From assembly GCF_023740735.1 (NCBI RefSeq), contig NZ_JAMRXH010000013.1:62001-126000 (forward strand): a DNA stretch of 64,000 bases, read 5' to 3'. Positions 40,931-48,772 of this stretch are shown piece after piece. A program made the translations under genes and the position numbers. Origin of the DNA: Nocardia sp. CDC159. Its GTDB lineage: Bacteria > Actinomycetota > Actinomycetes > Mycobacteriales > Mycobacteriaceae. The notes under the pieces are model-generated. The model saw only the letters and a list, made by a program, of their open reading frames with translations. It did no database searches and had not been told where the DNA came from. How positions within the stretch are numbered: the stretch's first letter is position 1; every line of letters starts with the position of its first letter.

Positions 40931-42525
40931 GTGACGAATCGACCCAGCTGTCGGTCGCCGAACTACTGGCCCGCAACGGGCAGGGCGTTCCGACCACCGG
41001 CGGTGGCCGGCGTCGGCGCAGCGGCCGCGGCATCGCGGTGACCGACCTGACCGGCGATCTCCCGCCCGCGCCCGAGGGTTCGTCGGCGCATGCGGCGCCC
41101 GAGCCCGAGGACCCGGCGCCGCCGGTGCCGCCCTTCCCGCTGTCGACCAATGTGGAGCCCGCGCATTCGCCGCTGTCGGGGCCCATCTCCTTCTACGATC
41201 CGCTCGGGCAGAACGGGGCGTCGGCCCCGGCTACGCCGAGCTACGATCCCCCGGCCTATGAGCCGCCCGCGTTCGAGGCGCGCTCGTATTCGCCCCCCGC
41301 GCTTCCCGATCCCGCGCCGCGCGCGGATTCCACCGAGCTCGGCTGGCCGCCCTCGCCCGCGGCGCAGGCGCCCACCGGCGGCCGCCGGGCGCGCCGGGAG
41401 CGGCTCGAGGCGCTGGCGGCGCAGGCCGGCGATCAGGTGTCGGTAGCCGATCTGGCCGGTGCGACGCCGGGTTCGGACACCGGGCGCGCGGGCCGACGTC
41501 GGCGGCGCGATTCGGACGAGGAGACGACCGAGGTGCGGCCGTATCGCGGGCCGCTGCCGCAGAACGACAATGCCGGGCCGCCGACCGCCGCCTGGGCGCC
41601 CGCGCGGGCGCCCGAGGTGAGCCCGCGCGCCCCGCTGCCGCCGGAACCGGCTCCCCGCGCGCCGTTTTCACCCGAGCCGCCCGCGCGCAGGGAGCGCGGA
41701 TTCGACCGGGGCGAGCGCGGCTTCGAGCGTCCCGATCGGGGCGCGGACCGGGCCGACCGGGGCGTGGACCGGGCCGAGCGGGGCGACGCGCCGCCGCAGA
41801 ACGGTCGTCGCAATGGGGCGGACGGACCGCCGCCGCCCGGGCTGCCCGCCTGGTCGGCGCGAAGACAGAAGCCGCCCGAACCGGCGAATTCGGATCGGCC
41901 CGCGCGCAACGGCCGTCCCGCGCCGGAAGATTCGGCGGGCGCGGCGACCGCGGTCTGGTCGCTGGCCAATCGCGATCAGCAGCTGCTCGCGGGGCCCACG
42001 GTTGCCGGCGATCTGCTGCGCGATGCCAACGAGCGCGGTGATCGGCGCGGCGGACCGGGACCGCGGCCGGGTGAGCGCGGTTCGCGGCGCGGTGGCGCCG
42101 ATCTGCTCGAGGAAACCGAACATCGCACCGAGCTGCTGCGTCCCCTCGCTCCCGAGCGGGAGAAGGCCGAGGGCGACGAGGCGGAGCAGCCCGCGCCGCG
42201 GCGGTCCGGTCGCAGTGTTCCGTCCCGCCGGTCGCGCGCGGCCCGCAAGGCCGAGGAGGACGCCAACCGCAAGCAGTGGATGATCCTCGGCGGTCAGGCG
42301 GCCGGTGCCGCCGTCGCGGGGATGTTGCTGTTCAAGGGGTTCGAGAAGATGTGGGATCTGCTGCCGTTCGTCGCGCTGATGTTGGCGATGGTGGTGATCC
42401 TCGGCCTGGTGGCCCTGGTGCGGGTGCTGCGCCGCACCGATGACATCTTCAGCACTGTGATTGCCGTCGTCGTGGGCATCTTCGTGACGCTCGGACCGCT
42501 AGCCTTCTTACTCAGCACCAACTGA
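40927..42525 (+). CDS. Proline/arginine-rich membrane protein, Rv0497-like
   Basis: Protein of 532 residues. A long disordered, Pro/Arg/Asp-rich cytoplasmic part (about 1-445) ends in a pair of transmembrane helices (about 450-468 and 475-530 in two stretches). It begins SVAELLARNGQGVPTTGGGRRRRSG, and a diverged copy of the motif (VSVADLAGATPGSDTGRAGRRRRRD) recurs near residue 165. Around 255-285 there is a tandem of ERG/DRG units. M. tuberculosis Rv0497 is shorter (about 310 residues), so the linker has expanded here. Function unknown. Coupled to ppx by ATGA. Confidence 0.78.
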   Translation: MSDESTQLSVAELLARNGQGVPTTGGGRRRRSGRGIAVTDLTGDLPPAPEGSSAHAAPEPEDPAPPVPPFPLSTNVEPAHSPLSGPISFYDPLGQNGASAPATPSYDPPAYEPPAFEARSYSPPALPDPAPRADSTELGWPPSPAAQAPTGGRRARRERLEALAAQAGDQVSVADLAGATPGSDTGRAGRRRRRDSDEETTEVRPYRGPLPQNDNAGPPTAAWAPARAPEVSPRAPLPPEPAPRAPFSPEPPARRERGFDRGERGFERPDRGADRADRGVDRAERGDAPPQNGRRNGADGPPPPGLPAWSARRQKPPEPANSDRPARNGRPAPEDSAGAATAVWSLANRDQQLLAGPTVAGDLLRDANERGDRRGGPGPRPGERGSRRGGADLLEETEHRTELLRPLAPEREKAEGDEAEQPAPRRSGRSVPSRRSRAARKAEEDANRKQWMILGGQAAGAAVAGMLLFKGFEKMWDLLPFVALMLAMVVILGLVALVRVLRRTDDIFSTVIAVVVGIFVTLGPLAFLLSTN

Positions 42526-42539
42526 GTCAGGGAGCAGCC

Positions 42540-43442
42540 GTGGGGAACAGGCAGGCGGGGAGCGCCATCCGGGTGGGTTTGTCGACGGCCTCGGTCTATC
42601 CCGAGAACGCCGAAGCGGCGTTTCGCTATGCGGCCGAACTCGGCTACGACGGCGTGGAATTGATGGTCTGGGCCGAGCCCGCCAGTCAGAACCTCGCCAC
42701 CGTGCAGAACTACGCGCGCCGATATTCGGTGCCGGTGCTCGCGGTGCACGCGCCGTGTCTGCTGATCTCCCAACGGGTCTGGGGCGCCGATCCGATTCGC
42801 AAACTCGAGCGCAGCGTGCATACCGCCGAGGCGCTGGGCGCGACGACCGTGGTGGTGCATCCGCCGTTCCGCTGGCAACGCCGCTATGCCGAGGGCTTCG
42901 CGGCGCAGGTGGCCCAACTGGAGGACAACAGCCCGGTCGCGGTGGCGGTTGAGAACATGTTCCCGATGCGCGCCGACAGCTTCTTCGGCCGCCGCATCGG
43001 CTCGGCCCGGCGCCTGGAACGCCGTGGTGGCCCGGGCCCTTCGCTCACCGCCTTCAGCCCGTCCTACGACCCCACCGACACCGGCTTCCGGCACTACACC
43101 CTCGACCTGTCGCACACCGCGACCGCGGGCATGGACGCGCTGGCCCTGGCCGCCCGCATGGGCCCCGCCCTGACCCACCTGCACCTGGCCGACGGTCGCG
43201 GCGCCGCCCACGACGAACACCTCATCCCCGGCGAGGGCACCCAACCCTGCGCCGAACTCTGCGAATCCCTGGCCCGCAACGGTTTCCAGGGCCACGCGGT
43301 AATAGAAATCAACACCCAGAACGCCCGCACCACCCTCGACCGAGCCGCCATGCTCCACCGCGCCCTGACCTTCGCCCGCACCCACCTCAACAACCTCCGC
43401 CCCACCCGCTCCCCAGAACCCACCGGCGCCCACCGAATGTGA
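42540..43442 (+). CDS. Sugar phosphate isomerase/epimerase family TIM-barrel protein
   Basis: Protein of 300 residues of the AP-endonuclease-2/xylose-isomerase-like TIM barrel, equivalent to Rv0498. Strand motifs VGLSTASVYPENAE, GYDGVELMVW, LAVHAPCLL, VVVHPPFRWQ, VAVENMF, YTLDLSHTAT and HLHLADG carry Glu/Asp/His ligands spaced as in metal-dependent isomerases. GTG 42540 follows GGGAG. It lies 14 bp after the membrane-protein gene, so the ppx-Rv0497-Rv0498 set is one operon. Substrate unknown. Confidence 0.87.
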   Translation: MGNRQAGSAIRVGLSTASVYPENAEAAFRYAAELGYDGVELMVWAEPASQNLATVQNYARRYSVPVLAVHAPCLLISQRVWGADPIRKLERSVHTAEALGATTVVVHPPFRWQRRYAEGFAAQVAQLEDNSPVAVAVENMFPMRADSFFGRRIGSARRLERRGGPGPSLTAFSPSYDPTDTGFRHYTLDLSHTATAGMDALALAARMGPALTHLHLADGRGAAHDEHLIPGEGTQPCAELCESLARNGFQGHAVIEINTQNARTTLDRAAMLHRALTFARTHLNNLRPTRSPEPTGAHRM

Positions 43443-43490
43443 CCACCCGGCGAAAGCACGCCAGGCCGCCCTTTCCCGCCGCCCCAGGCC

Positions 43491-43673
43491 GAGCCCCTTA
43501 CCTCCCGCCGCCACGGCCAAGCCTGTCGTGTCCATGCCGTCCGGCGGAGCGTCCGTGTTCTCCGCGCCCCGACCGAGCCCGCTCGTTCCGATGCCTCGAG
43601 CTGAGCCCGCCTCTTGTTCCCGCTGTCGTGGGCTGAGCCCATCTCGGTTTCCCCAGCGCCCCGGGGTGAGCCC
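43491..43673. repeat. Degenerate ~32-bp GAGCCC-headed repeat in gap
   Basis: The 363-bp stretch 43443-43805 has no convincing gene. GAGCCC recurs at 43491, 43575, 43603, 43635 and 43668, spacing 28-33 bp for the last four, each followed by a pyrimidine-rich CTxxTGTTCCCC-like segment. The array ends at a strong hairpin. It looks like a decayed tandem repeat. Confidence 0.5.
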
Positions 43674-43682
43674 ACCTCCTGT

Positions 43683-43719
43683 TCCCCGCCGCCCCGGCCC
43701 CAGGCCGGGGCGGCGGGGA
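43683..43719 (+). terminator. 17-bp perfect GC-rich hairpin
   Basis: Positions 43683-43699 are exactly complementary to 43703-43719 with a CCA loop (arms begin TCCCCGCCGCCCCGG). Likely terminator of the preceding operon; no T-run follows. Confidence 0.75.
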
Positions 43720-43805
43720 CTTCGTCACACGACCAGGAGGTTCGCGTGGCCTCGGGGGACACTTATACGGTGTAGAGCAAGTCGGGGACGTGGAAGGAGC
43801 GGTGC

Positions 43806-44702
43806 GTGACGGAACTGGCGATCGACGAGGGGCGGGCCGAGGGGGAGGTCGGGGATGCGCCATTCAGGCGGGTGTGTGCGCTGAGCGAGTTGCTGTCCGA
43901 TGGGCCCGAGGTCGGTCGTTATCGCGGAGTCATCGATCCGATCTGGACGATCGGGAAGAAGGTCCACGGCGGGACGATGGTGGGCAGTAGCGCGGCGGCG
44001 GCGACGCGATGGTTGCGCACCACCCATCCCGAGGCGGCGGAGATGTTCGTGATCTCGGCCGGTTCCGATTTCCTGGGGGCGCCGGATCCGGGCGAGGTCG
44101 AATACGAGGTCCGGATCCGCAAGACCGGCCGGCAGATCTGCCTGGTCGACGTGGGGCTGGTTCAGGGCGGTCGCACGCTGGTGCACACCGCGTTCACCTT
44201 CGGCCACCTCGACGACGCCGCCCCGGCCTACGCCCCGGACAGCTACACCGATATGCCCGCCGAGCCGGGCGAGGACGCCCTGGCCTACACGCCGGATTCG
44301 CCGATGGGCCGCCTCGTGCACGTGGCACAGGGCGCGTCGGTCGCCATCGATCCGACCTGGGCCCCGTTCCTGACGGGCGAACAGGGCGAACCCCGATTGC
44401 GGCTGTGGATCCGGCCGCGCCCGGGCGACGAGCAGGATCCGGATGTGGCCGCCTGGTTCGCCATGATGGCCGGGGATATGAGCCCGCCGGTGCCGATGAA
44501 CCTCGGCCGTTTCGGCTGGGCGCCGACCGTGCAGCTGACGACCTACCTGCGCCGCCGTCCCGCCCCGGGCTGGCTGCGCGTCATCGCGACCACGCATGCG
44601 ATCGGCGAGCGGATGTTCGACGAGGATCAGCTCGTCCTCGATTCCACCGGCGCGGTGGTCGCCCAGTCCCGCCAGCTCGCGCTGATTCCGCTGCCGCGCT
44701 GA
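43806..44702 (+). CDS. Acyl-CoA thioesterase-like (hotdog fold) protein
   Basis: Protein of 298 residues of the thioesterase superfamily in double-hotdog arrangement (TesB/4HBT_3 type), positional match of Rv0499. It shows VHGGTMVGSSAAAATRWL in the first half, strand pairs EYEVRIRKTGRQICLVDVGL and the second-domain end GWLRVIATTHAIGERMFDEDQ with the usual terminal ASQ-like VVAQSRQLAL. Substrate acyl chain unknown. GTG 43806 begins TELAIDEG. Confidence 0.83.
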   Translation: MTELAIDEGRAEGEVGDAPFRRVCALSELLSDGPEVGRYRGVIDPIWTIGKKVHGGTMVGSSAAAATRWLRTTHPEAAEMFVISAGSDFLGAPDPGEVEYEVRIRKTGRQICLVDVGLVQGGRTLVHTAFTFGHLDDAAPAYAPDSYTDMPAEPGEDALAYTPDSPMGRLVHVAQGASVAIDPTWAPFLTGEQGEPRLRLWIRPRPGDEQDPDVAAWFAMMAGDMSPPVPMNLGRFGWAPTVQLTTYLRRRPAPGWLRVIATTHAIGERMFDEDQLVLDSTGAVVAQSRQLALIPLPR

Positions 44703-44760
44703 CCGGCCGCGCCGAGAGCCCTTTACGGTTCCGGTCGGCACGCGGATAGCCTTAACCGCC

Positions 44761-45576
44761 ATGACGAGAATTGCGGTGATCGGTGGCGGACGGATCGGCG
44801 AGGCGTTGATCGCCGGACTGCTCGAATCCGGACGGGCCGCCAAGGATCTGGTCGTCGTCGAGACCATGCCCGCGCGCGCCGAATTCCTGGCCGACCGGTT
44901 CGGCATCCGGGTCACCGATTCGGTCGCCGAGGCCGCGAACGGGACCGACCTGCTGGTGGTCGCGGTGAAGCCGCAGGACGTCGACGGCGTCATGTCCGAA
45001 CTCGGCAAGATCGAGGTCGACAACGATCGCGACCAGGTGCTGATGACGCTGGCCGCCGGGGTGCCCACCGGCCGGTTCGAGGCCAAACTGCCCGCCGGGT
45101 TCCCGGTCGTGCGCGTCATGCCGAATACGCCGATGCTGGTCGGCCAGGGTATGAGCGCGATCGCCCCGGGCCGCTACGCCAAGAAGGATCAGCTGGAGCT
45201 GGTCACCGAGGTGCTGGAGTCGGTCGGCAAGGTCGTCACGGTCAGCGAATCGCAGATGGACGCGGTCACGGCGGTGTCGGGTTCGGGCCCGGCCTATTTC
45301 TTCCTGATCGTCGAGGCCATGGTCGAGGCCTCGGTCGGACTGGGCCTGAGCCGGGATGTGGCGACCCAACTGGTCGTGCAGACCATGCTCGGCTCGGCGG
45401 CGCTGCTCGAGGAGTCCGCGCAGGAGCCGTCGGAGCTGCGCGCGGCGGTCACCTCCCCAGCCGGGACCACGGCCGCGGCGGTGCGCGAACTCGAGCGGGC
45501 GGGCGTCCGCTCGGCCTTCATCGAGGCGCTGCACGCCGCCCGGCGACGCTCCGCCGAACAGGGCGCGCCGGAATGA
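44761..45576 (+). CDS. proC: Pyrroline-5-carboxylate reductase
   Basis: Last step of proline synthesis: reduces 1-pyrroline-5-carboxylate with NADPH. The 271-residue protein has the Rossmann motif IAVIGGGRIGEALIAGL, VVAVKPQDVD, RVMPNTPMLVGQGM, and the C-terminal dimer/active-site segment AVTAVSGSGPAYFFLIVEAM and TSPAGTTAAAVREL. It is complete and typical in length. M. tuberculosis Rv0500 occupies the same position. Confidence 0.97.
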   Translation: MTRIAVIGGGRIGEALIAGLLESGRAAKDLVVVETMPARAEFLADRFGIRVTDSVAEAANGTDLLVVAVKPQDVDGVMSELGKIEVDNDRDQVLMTLAAGVPTGRFEAKLPAGFPVVRVMPNTPMLVGQGMSAIAPGRYAKKDQLELVTEVLESVGKVVTVSESQMDAVTAVSGSGPAYFFLIVEAMVEASVGLGLSRDVATQLVVQTMLGSAALLEESAQEPSELRAAVTSPAGTTAAAVRELERAGVRSAFIEALHAARRRSAEQGAPE

Positions 45577-45732
45577 ACGCAGTCTGACCGGGAGGTTCCG
45601 GCACGGCGAATCCTATTTCTCCCACCCGTCGCAGTAATCCCACTGGTCCCGCTAAGCTGCAAGGAGCACGTGCGTGTCTGTTCCGCCGGTGGGGAAGCCG
45701 GCGGCGCGGACGTGCCGGAGGTCAGTGGCGCA

Positions 45733-45957
45733 ATGATGTCTGGAAACAGCTCTGCGAGTTCGGGGCCCGTATTCGGCGGAGGAACCCAGTTCCTCACCGT
45801 CGCCGAGGTGGCGAATCTGATGCGGGTTTCCAAGATGACGGTATATAGGTTGGTACATTCGGGCGAATTGCCCGCCGTCCGAGTGGGCCGTTCGTTCCGC
45901 GTGCACGCCAAGGCCGTGCACGACTACCTGCAAACGTCGTACTTCGACGCCGGGTAG
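45733..45957 (+). CDS. BldC/excisionase-type helix-turn-helix protein
   Basis: Small MerR-like DNA-binding protein of 74 residues, equivalent to Rv0500A beside proC. The core is LTVAEVANLMRVSKMTVYRL then PAVRVGRSFRVHAKAVHDYL. Although databases call this fold excisionase-like, no integrase or att site is present and its place is conserved, so it is a chromosomal regulator. ATG 45733 and 45736 are alternatives; an upstream GTG 45670 with AAGGAG at 3 bases would add 21 residues. Confidence 0.88.
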   Translation: MMSGNSSASSGPVFGGGTQFLTVAEVANLMRVSKMTVYRLVHSGELPAVRVGRSFRVHAKAVHDYLQTSYFDAG

Positions 45958-46056
45958 CCCCAGGACCGGCCGGGCCCGAGCGCCCGGCCGGTCCCCCCAC
46001 CGTTTCCCCGCCGGTATCTCAGCGCCCGCGGGGACTTCGTCGTCGCCTCGCTCGCT

Positions 46057-46160
46057 TCGCTCGTGGGGAATGAGGCGACGGGTCGCTCGTGGGGAATGAG
46101 GCGACGGGTCGCTCGTGGGGAATGAAGCGACGGGTCGCTCGTGGGGAATGAGGTGGCGGG
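46057..46160. repeat. Four tandem copies of a 26-bp repeat
   Basis: The unit TCGCTCGTGGGGAATGAGGC (then GACGGG) repeats without spacers at 46057, 46083, 46109 and 46135. The first two are identical, the third has one and the fourth two substitutions. It follows a CTCGCTTCGCTCG core like that in the inverted repeat at 24.8 kb. The gap 45958-46385 holds no gene other than this array; a GGGGAATCCCC palindrome adjoins its right end. Confidence 0.85.
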
Positions 46161-46385
46161 GGGGAATCCCCGTTTCATTCGCCGAGGGTTGGCCCGGTAC
46201 GATGAACCACCGTTGTGTTGCCTGCCGGTGGCGTGGGCCGCACCGGCGGCGGACACTGGCGACGACTTGCTGGGGTCTGGTGGACGGTCTTCGGGGCGTC
46301 CGCGGTGACGCAGACCGCCGAACACGACGGGCGTACGTAACCGGCGTGCGCGCCGAGGTAGAGAGAGAACGCGAGGAACAACCCT

Positions 46386-46487
46386 ATGGGTTCTGTGATC
46401 AAGAAGCGCCGTAAGCGCATGTCGAAGAAGAAGCACCGCAAGCTGCTTCGCCGCACCCGCGTGCAGCGTCGCAAACTCGGCAAGTAA
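46386..46487 (+). CDS. Small ribosomal subunit protein bS22 (33 residues)
   Basis: Tiny, extremely basic protein beginning [19 protein letters not shown] and ending RRKLGK. It matches the actinobacterial 30S protein bS22 seen in mycobacterial ribosome structures (AURKAIP1/COX24 domain), and the Rv0500B position after the HTH gene. GAGGAA lies upstream of ATG 46386. It is easily missed because it is only 34 codons. A strong terminator follows. Confidence 0.93.
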
Positions 46488-46498
46488 GCGCGAGGTTT

Positions 46499-46540
46499 GC
46501 CGAAGGCCCGCCACCGAATCGGTGGCGGGCCTTCGGCTTT
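46499..46540 (+). terminator. 18-bp perfect hairpin terminator after bS22
   Basis: GCCGAAGGCCCGCCACCG (46499-46516) pairs exactly with 46520-46537 around an AAT loop, followed by TTT. Starts 11 bp past the bS22 stop. Confidence 0.88.
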
Positions 46541-46674
46541 GAAACCCGACTGCTTTAAATGCTTTTCGTAACCGGTGACGGAAGTCATCGTTAGAAGCTG
46601 GTTAAAGGCATCGAACCCCCTGATGTCAGGGGCTAACCTGGAAACCGGGAATAGGCAACTCGGGGGCTTGGTAG

Positions 46675-47763
46675 GTGGGATCCGGCGTGGGCGCAGGCAT
46701 GCGGGACGGGCATACGCCCAAGGTCGTGCTGGTGACCGGCGCGAGCCGCTTCTTCGGCGGCGACGCGGCGGCCCGGCTGGCGGCCGATCCGGAGATCGAG
46801 CGCGTCCTCGCCGTCGACGCCCGAATGCCGAGCCGGGAGCTGCTGCGCCGCATGGGCCGCGCCGAATTCGTTCGCGCCGACATTCGAAATCCGTTGATCC
46901 GCAGGGTGATCGACGAAAACGAGGTCGACACCGTGCTGCATCCGGCGGTGCTGTCGCGGCCCCCGTCCAGCGGCGGGCGCGCGGCCATGAAGGACTTCAA
47001 CGTGCTCGGCGCCATGCAGTTGTTCGCGGCCTGTCAGAAGGCGCCGAGTGTGCGGCGGGTGGTGGTGCGTTCCTCCTCGGCGGTGTACGGCTGCAGCGCA
47101 AAGGATCCCGCCAAGTTCACCGAGGAGATGAGCGCCCGCACGCCGCCGCGCGGGGGATTTGCTCGCGACATGATCGAGATGGAGGGCTTCGTCCGCGGCC
47201 TGGCCCGGCGCCGCCCGGATATCGCCGCCGCCATTCTGCGCTATCCGCCGATCGTCGGCCCCCGACTGGCCAGCCGCGGCGTGCAGTACTTCCGCTCACC
47301 GGTCACCCCGACCATCCTCGGCCGCGAGCCGCGCCTGCAACTGCTGCACGAGGAGGACGCGATCGCGGCCCTGGTGCATGCGACGATCGGCGCCCCCGGC
47401 GGCACCTTCAACGTCGCCGGCGACGGCGCGCTGACCCTGTCGCAGGCGATCCGCCGCGCCGGGCGCATCGCACTTCCGGTGCCGTACGCGGCATTTCGTA
47501 CCGTGGGCCGGTCCCTGATGGGCCCGGTGATGCGGGAGTTCACGATCGAACAGATCGACTATTTCCATTTCGGCTGCGGTCTGGACACCACCCGGATGCG
47601 CACCGAGCTGGGGTTCGGCCCGCGCTGGACCACAGTGCAGGCATTCGACGATTTCGTCGGGGGCGCAGCGTTGCGGCCCGTCATCGATCCACGGTGGATC
47701 GACGCTGCAGAGACGAGACTTCTCGGCCTGGTCCGGGCCGGAGCGGGAGCAACCAATGAGTGA
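46675..47763 (+). CDS. galE2: NAD-dependent epimerase-like protein lacking the YxxxK motif
   Basis: Extended-SDR fold protein of up to 362 residues, Rv0501 (GalE2) counterpart. The cofactor motif is altered (VTGASRFFGG), and Ser residues in VVVRSSSAVYG are present, but where catalytic Tyr and Lys are expected the sequence reads GGFARDMIEMEGF: Phe for Tyr and Met for Lys. It may therefore bind nucleotide sugar or NAD without acting as an epimerase. GTG 46675 is the longest start; GTG 46687 and ATG 46699 are possible. Overlaps the acyltransferase gene by 8 bases. Confidence 0.8.
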   Translation: MGSGVGAGMRDGHTPKVVLVTGASRFFGGDAAARLAADPEIERVLAVDARMPSRELLRRMGRAEFVRADIRNPLIRRVIDENEVDTVLHPAVLSRPPSSGGRAAMKDFNVLGAMQLFAACQKAPSVRRVVVRSSSAVYGCSAKDPAKFTEEMSARTPPRGGFARDMIEMEGFVRGLARRRPDIAAAILRYPPIVGPRLASRGVQYFRSPVTPTILGREPRLQLLHEEDAIAALVHATIGAPGGTFNVAGDGALTLSQAIRRAGRIALPVPYAAFRTVGRSLMGPVMREFTIEQIDYFHFGCGLDTTRMRTELGFGPRWTTVQAFDDFVGGAALRPVIDPRWIDAAETRLLGLVRAGAGATNE

Positions 47764-48772
47764 CGTGGCCAAGGTTATTCAACTGCACGACGTCGACTTC
47801 GAGGCGCGGCATCGACCGCCCGCGCGGCGCTGGCCCGCCGAGTCCGCGCCCAGCCCGGTGACGTCGCTGACCGACCGGCTGGCCGAGGCCGCCGCCGAGC
47901 AGCCGCGGTCGCTGGGAGGTCTGTTGCGCGGCAAGGTCGCCGACGGGATTCGTGGCACCGCCGACTTCGCCCGCCGCCGCCTCACCGGCGACTATCAGGT
48001 CGACGAGTTCGGCCTCGACGAGCATCTGCTGGAGACGGTCATCCTGCCCGCACTGCGCCCGCTGTCGGAGCTGTGGTTCCGGGTGCAGGTCAACGGAATC
48101 GACAACATTCCCGAATCCGGAGGCGCGCTGATCGTCGCCAATCACGCCGGTGTGGTGCCGCTGGACGGGCTGATGCTGCAACTGGCCGTGCACGATCGGC
48201 ACGCCAAGCACCGCGCGCTGCGGCTGCTGGCGGCCGATCTGGTCTTCGAAATGCCGGTGCTGGGCGGCTTGGCGCGCAAGGCGGGACATACGCTCGCCTG
48301 CCCCGCCGATGCCGAGCGGCTGCTGCGCACCGGCGAGCTGGCCGGAGTATTTCCGGAGGGCTTCAAGGGAATCGGCAAACCCTACGGCGAGCGGTACAAG
48401 CTACAGCGGTTCGGACGCGGCGGATTCGTCTCGGCCGCGGTGAAGACCGGGGTGCCGATCATTCCGGTCTCGATCGTCGGTTCCGAGGAGATCTATCCCA
48501 AACTCGGTGATCTGAAGCCGCTGGCGCGACTGCTCGGCCTGCCGTATTTCCCCGTGACTCCGCTGTTTCCGCATCTGGGTGTGCTCGGCGCGCTGCCGCT
48601 GCCCTCGAAGTGGTACATCGAATTCGGCACGCCCATTTCCACAGGCGCGTTCGAACCCGAGGCCGCCGACGATCCGATGACGATGTTCGAGATCACCGAT
48701 CAGGTGCGCGAGACGATTCAGCAGACGCTGTACAAGCTGCTGGCCAAGCGGCGCAATCCCTTTACGGGCTAG
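47756..48772 (+). CDS. Lysophospholipid acyltransferase family protein
   Basis: PlsC-type acyltransferase of 338 residues, Rv0502 counterpart. The catalytic HX4D motif is ANHAGVVPLDG, with the glycerophosphate-binding FPEGFKG and PIIPVSIVG blocks following. The N-terminal 80 residues are hydrophilic and not part of the fold. Likely acylates a lysophospholipid or related acceptor at the membrane. Its TAG stop shares the CTAG tetramer with the stop of the opposing gene. Confidence 0.88.
   Translation: MSDVAKVIQLHDVDFEARHRPPARRWPAESAPSPVTSLTDRLAEAAAEQPRSLGGLLRGKVADGIRGTADFARRRLTGDYQVDEFGLDEHLLETVILPALRPLSELWFRVQVNGIDNIPESGGALIVANHAGVVPLDGLMLQLAVHDRHAKHRALRLLAADLVFEMPVLGGLARKAGHTLACPADAERLLRTGELAGVFPEGFKGIGKPYGERYKLQRFGRGGFVSAAVKTGVPIIPVSIVGSEEIYPKLGDLKPLARLLGLPYFPVTPLFPHLGVLGALPLPSKWYIEFGTPISTGAFEPEAADDPMTMFEITDQVRETIQQTLYKLLAKRRNPFTG

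Noticed and set aside
43498..43863. Minus-strand frame with RRWAHPGALGKPRWAQP-like repeats as a real repeat protein
   Set aside because: It is the translation of the degenerate non-coding repeat array and crosses the terminator and the thioesterase start; no ribosome site.
45733..45957. Excisionase gene as evidence of a prophage or integrated element
   Set aside because: No integrase, att repeats or phage genes nearby; the gene is a conserved neighbour of proC in mycobacteria.
46057..46160. Possible CRISPR array
   Set aside because: The 26-bp units are contiguous with no unique spacers and there are no cas genes, so it is a simple tandem repeat.
45924..46514. Minus-strand frame through the 26-bp array and bS22
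   Set aside because: It opposes the well-supported bS22 gene and its middle is just translated tandem repeat.
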